Assembly: GCA_949130495.1 (NCBI GenBank)
Contig: OX422208.1
Location: 398,000,561-398,064,560 of the forward strand
Origin: Sambucus nigra
Lineage: Eukaryota > Streptophyta > Magnoliopsida > Dipsacales > Adoxaceae
DNA length: 64,000 nucleotides
Reading direction: 5' to 3'
How positions within the stretch are numbered: the stretch's first letter is position 1; each line of letters opens with the position of its first letter. Below are positions 1 to 11,756 of the stretch, one piece after another. The notes below the pieces were generated by a model. It saw only the letters and a program-made list of their open reading frames with translations. It was not told the origin of the DNA and ran no database searches. The position numbers and the translations under genes are program-made.

Positions 1-1
1 C

Positions 2-656
2 TCGAACTCCCCATGGACTCGAGAGACCTTCCTTTTCAGGAAACTTTTGGCTTGCACCCAATTGGCGAACTTAATCACTTGCGACACTATCCTCTTGACC
101 AAAAACCGCTCCTCCATTCATTTGAGGCATGGGACATTCTTGTATTTCTTGTTTGACATGGAGGCAAAAATAATCCTTGCACATGACTACTATGACGAGA
201 TCACCACTGCGGCCTACTGTCCCACCAGAATGACATCTCTCCTATACACCCGCTTCATCACCTCCTTATGCCTCAAAGTGGGGGTAGTTCCATGGGGTAT
301 CAACGCCACATCCTTAGATCATAGCAATAAGGAAGCACGCAATGCGCCACCTCCGCTTGAGCCAATTTTTAACCATTTCAAAATGGGGGACGGATGTGAA
401 GACAAGGGAGAAGACCAAGAAGAAGAGAGTGATGATGAAGAGGAGGAGGGAAATTTTGACGAGGGGGAGCAAGAAAATGATGATCCGGTGGACCCGATTT
501 TGAGGGAGACTTTGATGAGCACGCTTACAATACGGAGGTGATCAATAGTCGCGTGGATCAAATCAAGTCCCGACTCGATGATTTTATCTCCGAGTATCGC
601 GAGGATAGAGCCGGATTACCATTGGGATACTCAAATGATGATGCGGCTCCAAGATG
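2..656 (+). pseudogene. retrotransposon ORF fragment (ATHILA ORF1/plant transposon protein-like), frameshifted
   Basis: The reading frame is open from the window edge through 541. It contains a hydrophobic region (motifs RHGTFLYFLFDMEAKI and LLYTRFITSLCLKVGVVP) followed by a strongly acidic Glu/Asp tract around residues 115-145. The signal then continues in another frame (motif VINSRVDQIKSRLDDF) to a stop at 654-656, so there is a small frameshift at about 490-515. Known: extra ORFs of Athila-type plant retrotransposons show a helical core followed by an acidic tail. Inferred: this is such an ORF. I do not recognise catalytic residues. It could instead be another plant retrotransposon extra ORF; as a host gene it is unlikely, given the polypurine tract and LTR downstream. 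Confidence 0.45.
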
Positions 657-2596
657 ACCTATACCGGCTAAGCATGGGTCCGGGCGTCGAAATCCCCCAC
701 TACTTCATAGATTCGTATGATCGCGACCCCAATGTTCCCCTTTTAATTATATAGCTTTTTTTGTATTTCATTGTTTTATCTCTAAAGAAGAAGCTATGTA
801 ATATTTTATCTCTTGCTTTAATGAAAGTTATGTTGTGTTATATGTTGTTTCATCGCATTTTAAATTTTCTCTTATTTTATATTTTACACTCATTATTTTC
901 TTATTTACATTTTAGTCCTTTTCATTGAGGAAAATGAAAATTTTATGTTTGGGGGGGGGGGGGGGGGGGGGGGGGTACAAGTGTGTCTTCTAAAACTTCA
1001 CAAATTTTAAAATGCCCAAAAAAAATTGAAAAATTCCACAAAAGTCAAAAATATTTTTTTTCCAAAATAAATAAAAATTCGAATTTAATATCCTTAAAAA
1101 TATCACTAATTTTTTTTTGATGTCTTAATTTATAAAAATCCCATTACACTAAGCCGAAATTGACCAAGAATAAAAATTGAGCAGAAATTGACGATTTATA
1201 CAAATAAGTGAGGAGATTTTAACCCTGCGAGATTTTTGCGCCTATACTCGTTTTCGAGTAATTAAATCAATCTGAGTTAAAAATAACTGAAAAGTTCTTT
1301 CAGTGGTAAATTCGGTTACGGAAAACGAGTGGTAAAAATAACTCAAAAGTTTTTTCAATGTTAAAAATAACTCAAAACTTCTTTCAGTGACAAAAATAAC
1401 TCAAAAATAACTCGTGGTCTCTAAATCATTATTTAATCGGTTAATGAAAAATGAGTGGAAATATTGTCTTGAAAACAAGCCTAAAAATGTGTCAAAAATA
1501 AAAATTAATCTCGAGACGTATATGGTAATTTGATTAGTAATTCGGGCATATGAAGTTAGGCCATTGTTTATTCACCAAAAAACAATATTCGCCATAAAAA
1601 TTCATGAAAATTTTGATTTCTAAAAACCAACTTGAGCCTAAAATAATATTCATTTTCGTTTGTTAACCTGAAAAATCCAAATTGTCCCGGAGTTGTGAAA
1701 ATCAGAAAATTCAAAAATTAAGTCCATAGGGTACATGAAATATAGAAAAATGCTCAAATAAAAAAAAATGAAATGAAAAAAATGAGAAAAACATGAAAAA
1801 AAGAGGTAAAAAGGGGAAAAGTGTGCAAAAGTCCAAAAAAGTGCCAACGGACATTCATATGAAAAATTTTCAATTCATAAAATTTACAAGCACTTCCATT
1901 GTTACCCAAAACATCTTAAGCCGAAAAAGCCCTAACTGAGTTCGAATAACAAAGTCAGTCGCTACGTGAAGATCTAAAAAAAGAAAAAAGTTAATAAAGA
2001 AACAAAATTGTGCGAATAAAGAACGATGTTTTCCCCTTTCCCTATAAATGTAATCCTTTCATGAGATCGTTTCACCATAAAAAAAAATTTGTATTTCAAT
2101 TTGTGTGCGTGAACTCGTGTCGATTACATTTACTCTTAATTTTATGTACATCAAGAGAAAATTATCCGAGTGATTCGTTTGTGAGTACATCCCTTGAGAA
2201 ATCAAAGAATTTTTTTGAAAAGTAACGTAATGATCAATCGGTGAAAGTTAGCTATTAATATTTTCCTTCACATACCCACACTATAAATTGAGATTTATCG
2301 AATAAAAATTTGTTGTGATTATTTTTATGGAATTTAAATTATATGATTTTTAATTATTTTGGTATTTTCTTTGAGCCGTACCATGTGGTACAAAATGAAT
2401 TTTGTAGGTAAATTCACTGCAAACCCTCACCAGACACCACTCGTCCTACTAGGGTAACTCAGGTGTTTAACGGCTTATTGCATATGCTAAATGCAATCTC
2501 TTTCCCGCAAAAAAAGTATTATATCCCATAGTTGTTAAGAGGTATTCATAGATCCAGTTTCTCATTCTTTTACGCTACTCAGGACTAGAAATGTTC
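657..2596 (+). other. non-coding AT-rich spacer of the left-hand retrotransposon
   Basis: No convincing coding sequence is present. The stretch is rich in A/T homopolymers and contains a diverged short repeat around 1,280-1,420 in which phrases like 'aataactcaaaa' and 'gttctttcagt' recur. It lies between the ORF fragment and the polypurine tract, as in elements with long 3' untranslated regions. The short ORFs here look like chance. Confidence 0.5.
951..975 (+). repeat. poly(G) run of 25
   Basis: Twenty-five consecutive G residues follow 'ttttatgttt'. Plant LTR elements often carry a purine tract of the type TTTGGGGG at such positions, so this may be an expanded internal polypurine tract. 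It may also be partly an assembly artefact, since homopolymers are error-prone. Confidence 0.85.
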
Positions 2597-2609
2597 TAAG
2601 TTGGGGGTT
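2597..2609 (+). promoter_or_regulatory. polypurine tract-like site before 3' LTR
   Basis: The sequence CTAAGTTGGGGGT lies directly before the LTR start. AAGTTGGGGG is a common plus-strand priming site in plant Ty3/gypsy elements. The following LTR begins TAATTAGGC where the relative at 54,971 (reverse strand) begins TGATTAGGC, so the terminal TG has decayed to TA. Confidence 0.5.
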
Positions 2610-3850
2610 TAATTAGGCACAAATATTCCATATTTATTCTCTTAATTTCAGTATTTTTACGGTTCCGAACATTACATTTGTCCCGTATTTATCTCATATT
2701 TTTTGTTACTAACCTTTTTAGCAAGTATTCCGTATTTTATATATTTCTCATATGTTTTACACGTAAATCATGCAATCGGATAAAAGAGAAAAACCAAAAC
2801 AGTGAAAGACAAGGGGAAAACAATAAATTTCCCTTAGAACCTGGAGACGAAGCCAACATAAAAGTTAAAGATCTCAAGTTCAAGAGAACACAAAAAGAAA
2901 TGGCACCTCAATTTGAGCTACGGTGCAGAAGTTATGACCTTTTGAAGTTGAAAAGAAGTTCAGGGGCAAAATTATAACTAAGGAGAATAAGCAAGGCAAA
3001 AGAATAATTACCAATCCCAGATACCAAACCGGTTGGTAAGCGAACCGGTTTGCTTTTATTTAGGGTTCGGTCCTGAGTGTTCGGCATGGTCTGAGGGTTT
3101 GGTTTTCTAGCGGGATTTTCTTTCTTTTACTAGATTGTAACTAATGTAGTTTAGGTCCAAGTTATCCTCTTTGGACGAATTTTGGCACATCTTTAAGCCT
3201 TTTAGGAGTCTAATTAACATTTTTCTACACTTGGTTATACAACTTATGAACCATAATTAATTGGAGAACAAAGATTGCACTTTTCTATATCAAACTACCT
3301 CCAGAATTGCTCTTTTTCTGAATTTCTTCCATTGGTGTGGATTCTTTGCATTACAAGTTTAGTTCTTTAAGTTTGGTATAACATTCTCTATTATTTTCTC
3401 TTGCTATTCATTAATGAACACTTGCATAATGATGATAATTAGTGCAGAGCTTAAATCCATTTCTAGATAAACTAATATTGGGTTGGGGGACATGAACCCA
3501 ACCTAGTCAATGTAATTATGTGAGAGTAATTTAATTTGTTAGATGAATTTTGAGTTATTGTATTTTGTTTCATTAATTTAATTGCTCATTTTGTTTACAT
3601 TATTTAGAAAGAGATAAACACTTCTTACATATATGAAAACGATAATAGTTATGATCTCAACCCCTTACATTTTCATCTTTGATGCCTTTGACCATACTAA
3701 CAATCAGTTGCTCGAAACTTGGACTCAACCTGCACAGTCCTTAGAACTAGGTATCTACCAATCTCTTTGATTGGTGATTATCAACCCCCACGTATGTTAC
3801 GTATTAATCACCTATATGATTACTCGTGTTGAAATCTCATGCTGATGAAG
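2610..3850 (+). mobile_element. 3' LTR (decayed), end approximate
   Basis: The start is homologous by eye to the start of the solo LTR at 53,398-54,971 read on the reverse strand. Shared blocks in the same order are the TNATTAGGCA start, a 'CACCTCAAT...AAGTTATGA' block (2,903-2,940), and a following region with ACCGGTT/ACCGGTCCGG palindromes (3,030-3,050). After about 3,300 the two diverge. The stretch 3,690-3,850 resembles the 3' ends of plant gypsy LTRs in general, but I cannot place its terminus. The 99-codon frame at 2,678-2,977 lies wholly inside this LTR and is not treated as a gene. Confidence 0.5.
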
Positions 3851-5395
3851 AAGACTGAAGGTTATTTTAAATTGAAAGTTTACTTTGAAAGCATGAAATT
3901 AAAAAGGATCTCACTCTCATAAGAAAACTCTCTTAAAAATTATTGCGATTTTATAAAAATTGGGTTGCATATTTATTTATAATTTGCATCAAAATATACG
4001 AACTAAAATATGTTTTCTAATAAACATACCCCCATTTGAACCAGGGAGCTCTCATTTAAATGAAGTCTCTTCACATGAGGGGTTCTCATGCGATAATTTT
4101 ATGTTAAAAAAATGGGTTCTTATGTGAAGCACCTTTAGCACGAGGGGCCTCACGTACAAATAATATAAGGAAATATTCCTCATTTTTATAAATAAAAAAG
4201 TTTTTCTCCCATTTTAAAAGGGTTTTGTCCTGTCAATTTCCCACTTAAAAATAAAGTTAAGGAAATTAAAAAAAAAAACTCAAATGCTTAAAAAATGTTC
4301 GATAGACTAAATTGTGTGAATATTTTCCGATTCGGTAGCACTTTGTCACGGTTCTTTGTCTTCAATGATATGACATTACAATTCGAAAAACACTAAATAG
4401 TACACTTTGACATTTTTTTACAAAATAAATCCAAAATCAAAACAAGTGGTGTGTAACAAGATGTCCTTACAAATTTCCCCATTTGTCTATTCTATGGCAA
4501 AACAAAAATGGAAAGGATAAAAGATCACCGGGTCAAAAACCTGCACATCAGTCTACCCATCCCCAATCCTCGCGAGATAGATTTGATACTTTGTACGTCT
4601 TTCGTTCAATGGTATAATAAACATCACAAACCCTATAAGTCCTTCAAACTTAAACATATAACTCCTGGTGTACCAAGGATACAAGGGAGTAATAAATAAG
4701 CGAGAATTTTAAATATGCAATGCATGAAATAAACTATTCCCCCTGAATCAAAAATTCTCCCCTTTTGTATCCAATTCACAAGTGAAATAATTTGACACCA
4801 TATATCACAAATCAATCAAAATCAAGCATGCAAATAATAATTTTTAAAAACATGTGATCAAATGAGACAAGTGACATATAAAACATGAAAATGCAGATAA
4901 AATAAGCATCTATAAAATAAGTTCAAAGCAGTCCATATCTCAACATGACTGGTATAAACATCATATAAACTAGAAAATATCAACAATTATGATAATCATA
5001 TATAGAAATTCCAGAATGGAGATAAAATAATGTTAAAATAAGAATTTATCAACACCATAACACCATGACATAAATAAAATGTATCATACACAATATGTCA
5101 ATAAAAACTACAATATGTAGGAGTATGAGAGAATAAATAGATATACGAAATGAATATCGAATCTCTCTCCCTCTCTCCAAAAGTGCATCCACATAAAAAA
5201 CCAAATATAATCTTCTGAAGGCATTAAGTCTCCCCGTCATCATCTGCACCGTCGACTGTTCCACTACCACCTCCGTCGGATCCTAATGATTCATATATGT
5301 TTTCTCCTCCCTTGATCTTTCTAACGTGCCTCTCTCTCATCCACTACTAGTAAAGGGAATCCTTCATAGATCTATAAGCTTCTCTTGCTCAAGGA
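3851..5395. other. unassigned AT-rich intergenic DNA
   Basis: I see no coding exon, RNA gene or clean terminal repeat. Short frames (for example 4,508-4,699) have no recognisable domain. A small imperfect repeat 'tcacatgaggggttctcatg' / 'cacgaggggcctcacg' occurs at 4,072-4,155. Probably old transposon debris. Confidence 0.4.
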
Positions 5396-6686
5396 ATGTG
5401 TAATAAACTGTATTTTTGGTATATATTTTATAAGGATTTATTGTGAAATTTTGGATTTTATTTTCATTTATACGAGTTTAAAATAAGGATGGAATGCCAA
5501 GGGTATTTTGGTCATTTGGATAAGCTTGGGGAGCAATCTAGGGTTTATAAGGGAAGTAGTTTCATAATTAGAAAGGAGTGTGAAGAGTTGTGATGTGGTT
5601 GGAATATTAGCGGCAAGATAAGAGAGAAAAGGGGAGTTTGACTTGGAGGAGGCTCGAGATTGCAGTGCATCTAGGCACGATCGTCGCCTCAGACCCCCAA
5701 CCTCAGGTGAGCATGGTGCGACCGCGACACTTTAGTTATGCGATCAGAACGCGGCTAGTCCATGGGTTGCGCTAGTGGATTCTATTTATATGAAGCCTAA
5801 GACTCATTTTGCCTTAATTTCCACTTTTCCTCTAACCTACAATAGTTGTTAGAATTTTCCCCCTACCTCTAAACTCTAAACCTCTATTAGAATACACCTT
5901 AAACCTTAAATAGAGGGATTTGCACTTGGAATTTGGGATTGATTAAAGAGGGAGAATCGATCAAAAATTCGAGGAGAACATGGATTCAAGACTATAATTT
6001 AAATGTGGAATGTTTCATAATCTCATATTGTTATGGCTTTGTGAATTTTATTCATTTGAGGTAGGTGTTCCTCCTCCTGTGGTTATTTTGTGTGCTACAT
6101 GTATTCAACATTGTTTGTATACTTGTATTCATGCAATGTATTTCATCTTTTTATGTATTACTTGTATCTATACATCGTACTTATTGCACACATGATTATG
6201 TGATGTTGTTTTCATGATTACCAATTAGGAAAAATCATAATTATATGATTTGATGCATACATTGGGTTGTGAAAATTGGTTAGATTAATCATGCATAATT
6301 TGTGAAAAACTTTTTAAACATGTTATATTAAGATATTGATATTGTTATTGTTTTTGGAGGGTGGTAGGCATCCTTAACAAAAACCACTCGTTGGACGGGG
6401 CGTGCTTTCGGGCTATTTTCTTATCTTTTATCTCATGAGCTATGCCATGGTCCCTTAGAATTTTAAGCCATTTGTTATGGGAAACCAATATGGTAGGATG
6501 ATAAGGGGAGCAACCTATTGTGTCTTGCGATTATGATCGTATGTGATTTGGTCCATGGAGTGTTGGGTGGATAATTGACAAGAGGGTAAACGAGAGTTCA
6601 CACCATACTAAGGGTAATGTGGCGAAGATTTTGATACATGGGGGACTTTGGGACATGTAGTTACACGCAGTGAGATCCTAGGATGA
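5396..6686 (+). mobile_element. possible truncated chromovirus-type LTR
   Basis: The stretch opens with TGTAATAAACTGTATTT, the style of chromovirus LTR starts. It then has a mixed GC region at 5,640-5,770 and a long low-GC tail ending where the outer element starts at 6,687. If real, the outer element inserted into it. No partner LTR or duplication was found, so this is a weak call based on composition and start motif. Confidence 0.25.
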
Positions 6687-7340
6687 TGTAATACCCTTGA
6701 GTTTCATAAATAAAGTAATTGTTAAATATTTGGATCATGCAAAATTTTTACGTAAAACAGTTACATGCGTTGCACTGCATGGATCGTACAAGTATTCGAA
6801 AGGATAATTTATGTTTTAAATGAACGTCTCACGTAAATATTGTATATGTAGTATGCGGGTGTTGAACATAACGAACACAAATTTGGATGTCGTGTTCGAC
6901 ATTGACTTGGTGCATATATGATATACATGCATAAAAAGGATAATGATTGTGTAAAAACGACAATTGACCTTAAACAACAAAAAAAATACATGAACCACTT
7001 GTACTGGGTTAATAACATAAAATAAGTGTCACGAACTTATTTTTAGGATTATTTTTATGCCTGGGGTACAAGCCTCAAGTTTGGTAAAATTATATTTTCG
7101 ACAAAAAAAAGTATTGGATGTTGAGAAGAAAAGAATCTTTTTAGAAAAAGATAATATTTAGTTAAAGATGTCATTTCTATGATTGGAGCATATAATCTAT
7201 TGAGATCAAATAAATAAATGTAACTTTACGGGACTTTCTTGTGGATTAAGATGACGTAGTATTGGTTAAATAGACATTTTAATCTATTTGGGATTATCCA
7301 GATAGAAATATTATAAAGGATAAATAAGATTAAATACATT
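6687..7340 (+). mobile_element. outer element 5' LTR, segment 1
   Basis: It aligns by eye with 34,727-35,398 of the 3' LTR. Shared blocks include 'agtaattgttaaatatt', 'ggtacaagcctca' and 'aatagacattttaatctattt'. It breaks off after 'aagattaaatacatt' where a TA-flanked fold-back block begins. The short frames read across this segment on either strand are non-coding. Confidence 0.8.
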
Positions 7341-7642
7341 ATATATATATAGTGAAACTCTCCAACATACCTCCTAACAAAATACCTATGAACGTACCCA
7401 TTTTTAAAAATAGTAAAAAAAATGTATTTTCCAACCAAATTTTGTATACATGATCTCCATAATGAGAAGATTATCTACAAAATATTTCATTCAAAAATAC
7501 AACTTGAAAGAGGGTGATTTGAAAAATGGATGAATGCGCGCATTCATCCATTTTTTGATGAAATGTTTTATACATGATCTAATCAAAATGGGTATGTTTA
7601 TAGGTATGTTGGAGAGCCTCACTTTCTCCCTATATATATATA
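7341..7642. mobile_element. TA-flanked fold-back element FB1
   Basis: The arms are inverted: AGTGAAACTCTCCAACATAC at 7,351 against its reverse complement near 7,602-7,624 (GTATGTTGGAGAGCCTCACT). (TA)n lies on both outer sides, and the centre is a perfect 34-bp palindrome at 7,522-7,555. The sibling LTR lacks all of this. Known: some plant fold-back/MITE families (for example Micron) insert into TA microsatellites. The family here is inferred; its left arm also matches FB2. Confidence 0.65.
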
Positions 7643-7791
7643 CTAGGGTGTACCCGTGCCGCACGGTGATAAATTTGATCCTGAATATTTCTAATTATAG
7701 GATACTCATACACATGCCGATGGCACCACTTGTCTCTCTTCCAACACACGTGTTTAAAACCATCAACATCAACTTTTATCGAGAACAACAC

Positions 7792-8443
7792 GTGGTGGCG
7801 AATCCCAACAGCACTAAGTTATACTAACAACTCTACATTATGATTATAATAATGCGCGGGTGCTCATGCCGTTAGCATGGTGATACATTTTCTTCCATTT
7901 AATTACATAAAAAGTTGGAAAATATAACTTTTAGCAATAAAATAAGGTGAACTAAACATTAATTGTCATTTTTTTTTTAATTTAGAGTTGAATTTTAATT
8001 TGAGTTTCGAAACCAAAGGCATGCAAAATGCATGTAAAATATTTATATAAATGTACAACCAATATTCACATAAAACATTCATTATAGAAATGATGAAACA
8101 TGCATTGTCATAATAAAAATGTGGTGGCAAATCCCAATAGCACTAAGTTATACTAACAACTCTACATTATGATTATAATAATGCGCGGGTGCTCATGCTG
8201 TTAGCATGGTGATACATTTTCTTCCAATTAATTACATAAAAAGTTGGAAAATATAACTTTTAGCAATAAAATAAGGTAAACTAAAAATTAATTGTCATTT
8301 TTTTAATTTAGAGTTGAATTTTAATTTGAGTTTCAAAACCAAAGGCATGCAAAATGCATGTAAAATATTTATATAAATGTACAACCAATATTCACATAAA
8401 ACATTCATTATAAAAATGATGAAACATGCATTGTCATAATAAA
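7792..8443 (+). repeat. 329-bp tandem duplication, two copies
   Basis: Copy 1 (7,792-8,120) and copy 2 (8,121-8,443) both start GTGGTGGC(G/A)AATCCCAA and end in 'cattgtcataataaa'. They differ by scattered substitutions and a few small indels, so the duplication is fairly recent relative to the surroundings. Each copy contains a hairpin-like 'gcgggtgctcatgc' followed by 'tgatacatttt'. This resembles the Helitron-like head at 7,643. Confidence 0.85.
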
Positions 8444-9130
8444 TTGAACAAATAAACTGGGAATGCCATTACTAACTATCTCTTAGGTCTTGATATGAAA
8501 TTTGAATAAAAATAGTATCCATAAAATCTAAAAGAAAAACCATAATCTCAAATCCACATATACACAACATATGAATATTTTCCTGTTATTGAATTATGAA
8601 CACAAAAAAATTAATCATCATAGTTCCCATTTATTGCATCCCCTTCGTCTTCTTCTTAGTTTCCCTTGCAGTGGAATAGCCCTACAAATGTCCAAAAAAT
8701 AAAGAAGAAAAACGTCACTGTCCATAAGGAAGATAACAAAACACAAAATAATCATTTTAAATTTTTAAAAGGGTTATTTTTTTATTATTCCATCAAATAC
8801 ATTGCAGAACACTCCGCGTACATATGAAGATGACACGGGAAAAAAGTTACTTTTAGACGTGTTATAACATCCCTATTCCAATGAGTTGGGATTTAACTTT
8901 TTTTTAAATGACACATTCATTATATTTGATAATGTAGGACTAATGTTAATTTTCAAGTAACTGAATCAACATTTTGTTAGGGTGACATGTGTAAAATTAA
9001 AATGAAAAAAAAAATTATTGAGGTTTGATAATATTATATGGACCACTCTTACAAAAACCCATTGGTAGATTTTTTCTTGGTTGTGTAAAATTTTAGTTAC
9101 ATAAGCATGCTTTAAAGCAGGAATTGGAAT
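8444..9130. other. non-coding interior of the Helitron-like block
   Basis: AT-rich sequence with no gene. A CTT-rich pyrimidine patch lies at 8,640-8,665. Nothing else recognisable. Confidence 0.4.
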
Positions 9131-9595
9131 TAAGGATGGCAATTTAACTCGCTTCACCGGATTCCCACCCCGCCCCACCCCTAATGGGGCGGGTTAAAAA
9201 CCCGTTTAAAATAAACGAGGTGGGTATGAGTTTTTGTTAAAAACACGTCTACTAAACGGGGTAGGTTTGAATTTACTATATTTAGCATAACCCGCCCCGT
9301 TTTTTTTATAATTACTAAAATACTCATATTTAATATCTTATTTACACTACATATTTATTATATAAATTATATATGCGGTATACGGGTTTAACATGCAAGT
9401 TTTTTACCAACTTACTCTAAACGTGGTGGGGTGGGGCGGGGCGGGGCGGGTTTGGGGAGGGGGGTTTACACTTAAACGGGTTTGGGGCGGGTTAAAAAAC
9501 CCCATAGCCGGACGGGGTGGGTTTTAAAAAAAATTCGCGGGGCGGGCTTGGGTTATGACAAACCCGCCCCAAACCCGACCCGTTGGTTAATATCG
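9131..9595. repeat. GC-rich GGCGGG/CCCGCC dispersed repeat, MITE-like
   Basis: It begins TAAGGATGGCAATTT, the style of hAT-MITE termini. It then has repeated CCCGCCCC and GGGGCGGG blocks in inverted order (9,165-9,190 against 9,425-9,560) separated by AT-rich sequence. Such GC-rich repeats are common in plant introns and intergenic DNA. I could not find the matching right terminus or an 8-bp duplication, so the element is decayed or truncated. Confidence 0.55.
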
Positions 9596-10120
9596 AATTA
9601 GAAAATGATAATAGGGTGGCTCATGCTTTTGCTTCAAATCAAGAAAGATAATGGCATCTTTTTCTTAAGCGGGGTAACATTGTTGGAGTCTGTGTAAATT
9701 GTGTTCCATATAGTTTTTTCATGTTAACAATTAAAAAGTTGATGTAGGATGTCAGTATATGGTGATAATTTCGGTGTCCCACTATTGACAGTATTTTTCT
9801 TTGCAAGATAAAGCCCAAAATATAAATTAAAATAAAAATAAAATATAACATAAAAATTGAACGAAAGTGTAAAGCTACATTACACTAAAGAAAAATTAAA
9901 TTATTTTCAAATAAAATGTAAGTTAAAGAATAAATAAAAAATGATAAGTAAAAATGAAATCAAGGAAAGGAAATTGCATAGGTTCAAAGCAACTCTTAAC
10001 CAAATCAATCTTGAAAGGAAGAGTCAGAGATAAGAGATAAGGGTTCAATGTGAACAAAAAATAAAATGTATCACAAAAAATAATAATTAACAATAATAAA
10101 ACCCTTTTAACTCGCAATAA
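9596..10120. other. AT-rich non-coding stretch
   Basis: No supported gene. The frames on the minus strand (9,639-9,851 and 9,923-10,117) are low-complexity hydrophobic translations of A/T runs. Confidence 0.4.
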
Positions 10121-10142
10121 TAGAGAGAGAGAGAGAGAGAGA
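10121..10142 (+). repeat. (AG)n microsatellite
   Basis: About ten AG units. It lies just upstream of a duplicated GAAATCCCTGATTGTGTTAC motif (10,196 and 10,338). Confidence 0.85.
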
Positions 10143-10195
10143 AACTCTGAGCTAAAGATTGCAACAAAAAATTAATTTTTAGAAACCCAAAACCT

Positions 10196-10800
10196 GAAAT
10201 CCCTGATTGTGTTACATGTGAACCTTCAGCGCTAAGCCTCCATAGTAGTTCCCGGCGTTAAGTCTCCATGTAATCTCTCTCCGACGGAAAAGACCCCGGC
10301 ACTTCTGTGGACTGTTGTCCCCGCCGTTAAGCCTCTATGAAATCCCTGATTGTGTTACAATTCATCATTTAAAATCTAAAAAGATCATTAAATAAAAAAT
10401 CTAATTACAAACTTCAGATATTTGGAAAACAGGGGCATTCAAACCCACTTCGTGAACCAAAGTAATTACACAAATGTCCACGTTGTGTAAAATTTTACAC
10501 AAATCTCCACAGTTGCTTGAAAACCCACTTCGTCGTCTTCTACGTTTGTGTAAAATTTTACACAAATGTCCAATGTAGCTTCGTGAACCAAAGTAAATGA
10601 TGAACTGTTTTGGATGAGACAAAGATTCCAAAACTTAAAATCTTAAAAAAATTAAGATTCCAAATTCCAAATGAGACAAAGATCTCAAATTCCAAAATCT
10701 TAAAAAATCAAGATCTGAAAATGAAAATGATGAACTGTTTTGGATCTCGAAAACTGGAAAACACCTAAAACTTTCTTTAAGACAAATCCCAGCGGAGGTA
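10196..10800. repeat. patchwork of short direct and inverted repeats
   Basis: 'gaaatccctgattgtgttac' occurs twice (10,196 and 10,338). The palindrome GTGTAAAATTTTACAC occurs twice (about 10,487 and 10,549). 'gatgaactgttttggat' occurs twice (10,598 and 10,728). 'ttcgtgaaccaaagtaa' occurs twice (10,449 and 10,578). No coding function is apparent. Confidence 0.65.
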
Positions 10801-10801
10801 A

Positions 10802-11090
10802 GATCTGGAAAAAAAAGGAAATTAGATCGGTACACGCATCAAATGTTAGATGGGTCTCAAATATATGTTAAAACAAATTAGAAGCAGATAGAACTCATTA
10901 TAGATGATGCCGACAACCATACGATCAGCGTGGATCAGCGGAGATCAAATCTGGAAAAAAGAAAATTAGATCGGTACAATATGTCAATAGTTATATAGAA
11001 CAAATTGGGTCTCAAATATATGTTAAAACATATTAGAAACAGTCAGAACTCGTTAGAGAAGATGCGGACAACCATACAAAAATGTTATAT
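10802..11090 (+). repeat. diverged tandem duplication, about 146-bp unit
   Basis: 'tctggaaaaaa...gaaaattagatcggtac' and 'gggtctcaaatatatgttaa' recur in the same order starting at about 10,804 and 10,950. Both copies run on to 'gacaaccatac'. The two copies carry several substitutions and indels. Confidence 0.7.
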
Positions 11091-11463
11091 AGATAGATGA
11101 TATAGAGCATGTTAGAGAAGATGCTATGAGAGAGTGAAGGTGGAGCTCGGGTGAGAAAAGAATTGAAGAAGAGAAGATGTTGGAGCTTGTTGTGATGGAT
11201 AGATACATGATATTTTTGTGATGGGTAGAGTTTTGCAGAGCACGTGGCTCGAGGTATAAGGGAAAATCAGATGGGGAGTTGGTAAAAGAGCACATAGCTC
11301 GAGGTGTCAACTTTGAATCTCACCACATGAGTCATTCTGGACCCTTAGATTCCAATTTTTTTGTGTTAATCTCAGCCATAAGATAGATACAAAAATTATT
11401 TATATAGGTTTTTTGTATAAACTTATATGATGTGGCAAAAGTCCCTTCCCCTTTATTATATAG

Positions 11464-11756
11464 ATATACTAGCGGATGCCCGTGCCCGAGGACACCGCGA
11501 TAAATTTTCCCCCGTGATAAAACCCAGCCCATAATAATTAGCCTTTTTTTAAAAAAAAAACTTTAAATTTTTTTGTTTTTTTTAAAATATATTATTAAAA
11601 AAATAATAAAATAATAATGTATATATGTGTGCATGCATACATGCATGTGTATGCATGCAAGCATGCAACACATAAAATGCCATGGATGTTTATCATGCAT
11701 GTTTATTACGCATAAGTTACTATTCATAACACCATTGTCCCATATTATATAGATTC
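11464..11756 (+). mobile_element. second Helitron-like head/fragment
   Basis: Directly after CTAG at 11,469-11,472 comes 'cggatgCCCGTGCCcgagg...gcGATAAATTTT', homologous to the head at 7,643-7,680. The fragment ends near 'catattatatagatt'. Inside is a GCATGCATAC-type alternating patch (11,630-11,665). This may be a remnant of another copy, which would give tandem Helitron-like insertions. Confidence 0.3.

Larger units (their letters stand above)
1..3850 (+). mobile_element. 3' part of an Athila-like LTR retrotransposon, cut by the window edge
   Basis: This composite block holds a decayed ORF open to the left edge (2-656), about 1.9 kb of AT-rich non-coding sequence, a polypurine tract ending near 2609 and an LTR-like stretch from 2610. 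That order (ORF, long 3' untranslated spacer, polypurine tract, LTR) is the 3' half of a Ty3/gypsy element. The Athila assignment rests only on the general look of the ORF and the long spacer, so it is tentative. The LTR start matches the reversed solo LTR at 53,398-54,971, so the family occurs twice in the window. The right end near 3,850 is approximate because I could not identify a terminal CA or a target-site duplication. Confidence 0.5.
7627..11472 (+). mobile_element. Helitron-like non-autonomous block
   Basis: The left boundary carries 'actaggGTGtaCCCGTGCCgcacGG' (in parts) followed by 'tgataaattt'. The right boundary reads 'ttatatagatatactag' and is followed at once by a second copy of the same kind of head. 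Helitrons end in CTAG-type 3' termini and often have CCCGTGC hairpin heads in plants, and they insert without target duplication. No Rep/helicase ORF is visible, so this would be non-autonomous. It contains two tandem duplications and a GC-rich repeat, listed separately. The identity is an inference from termini only. Confidence 0.35.

Noticed and set aside
7792..8443. CRISPR-like direct repeats
   Set aside because: Only two long adjacent copies, no spacer structure, and a plant nuclear context. No CRISPR array exists in the window.
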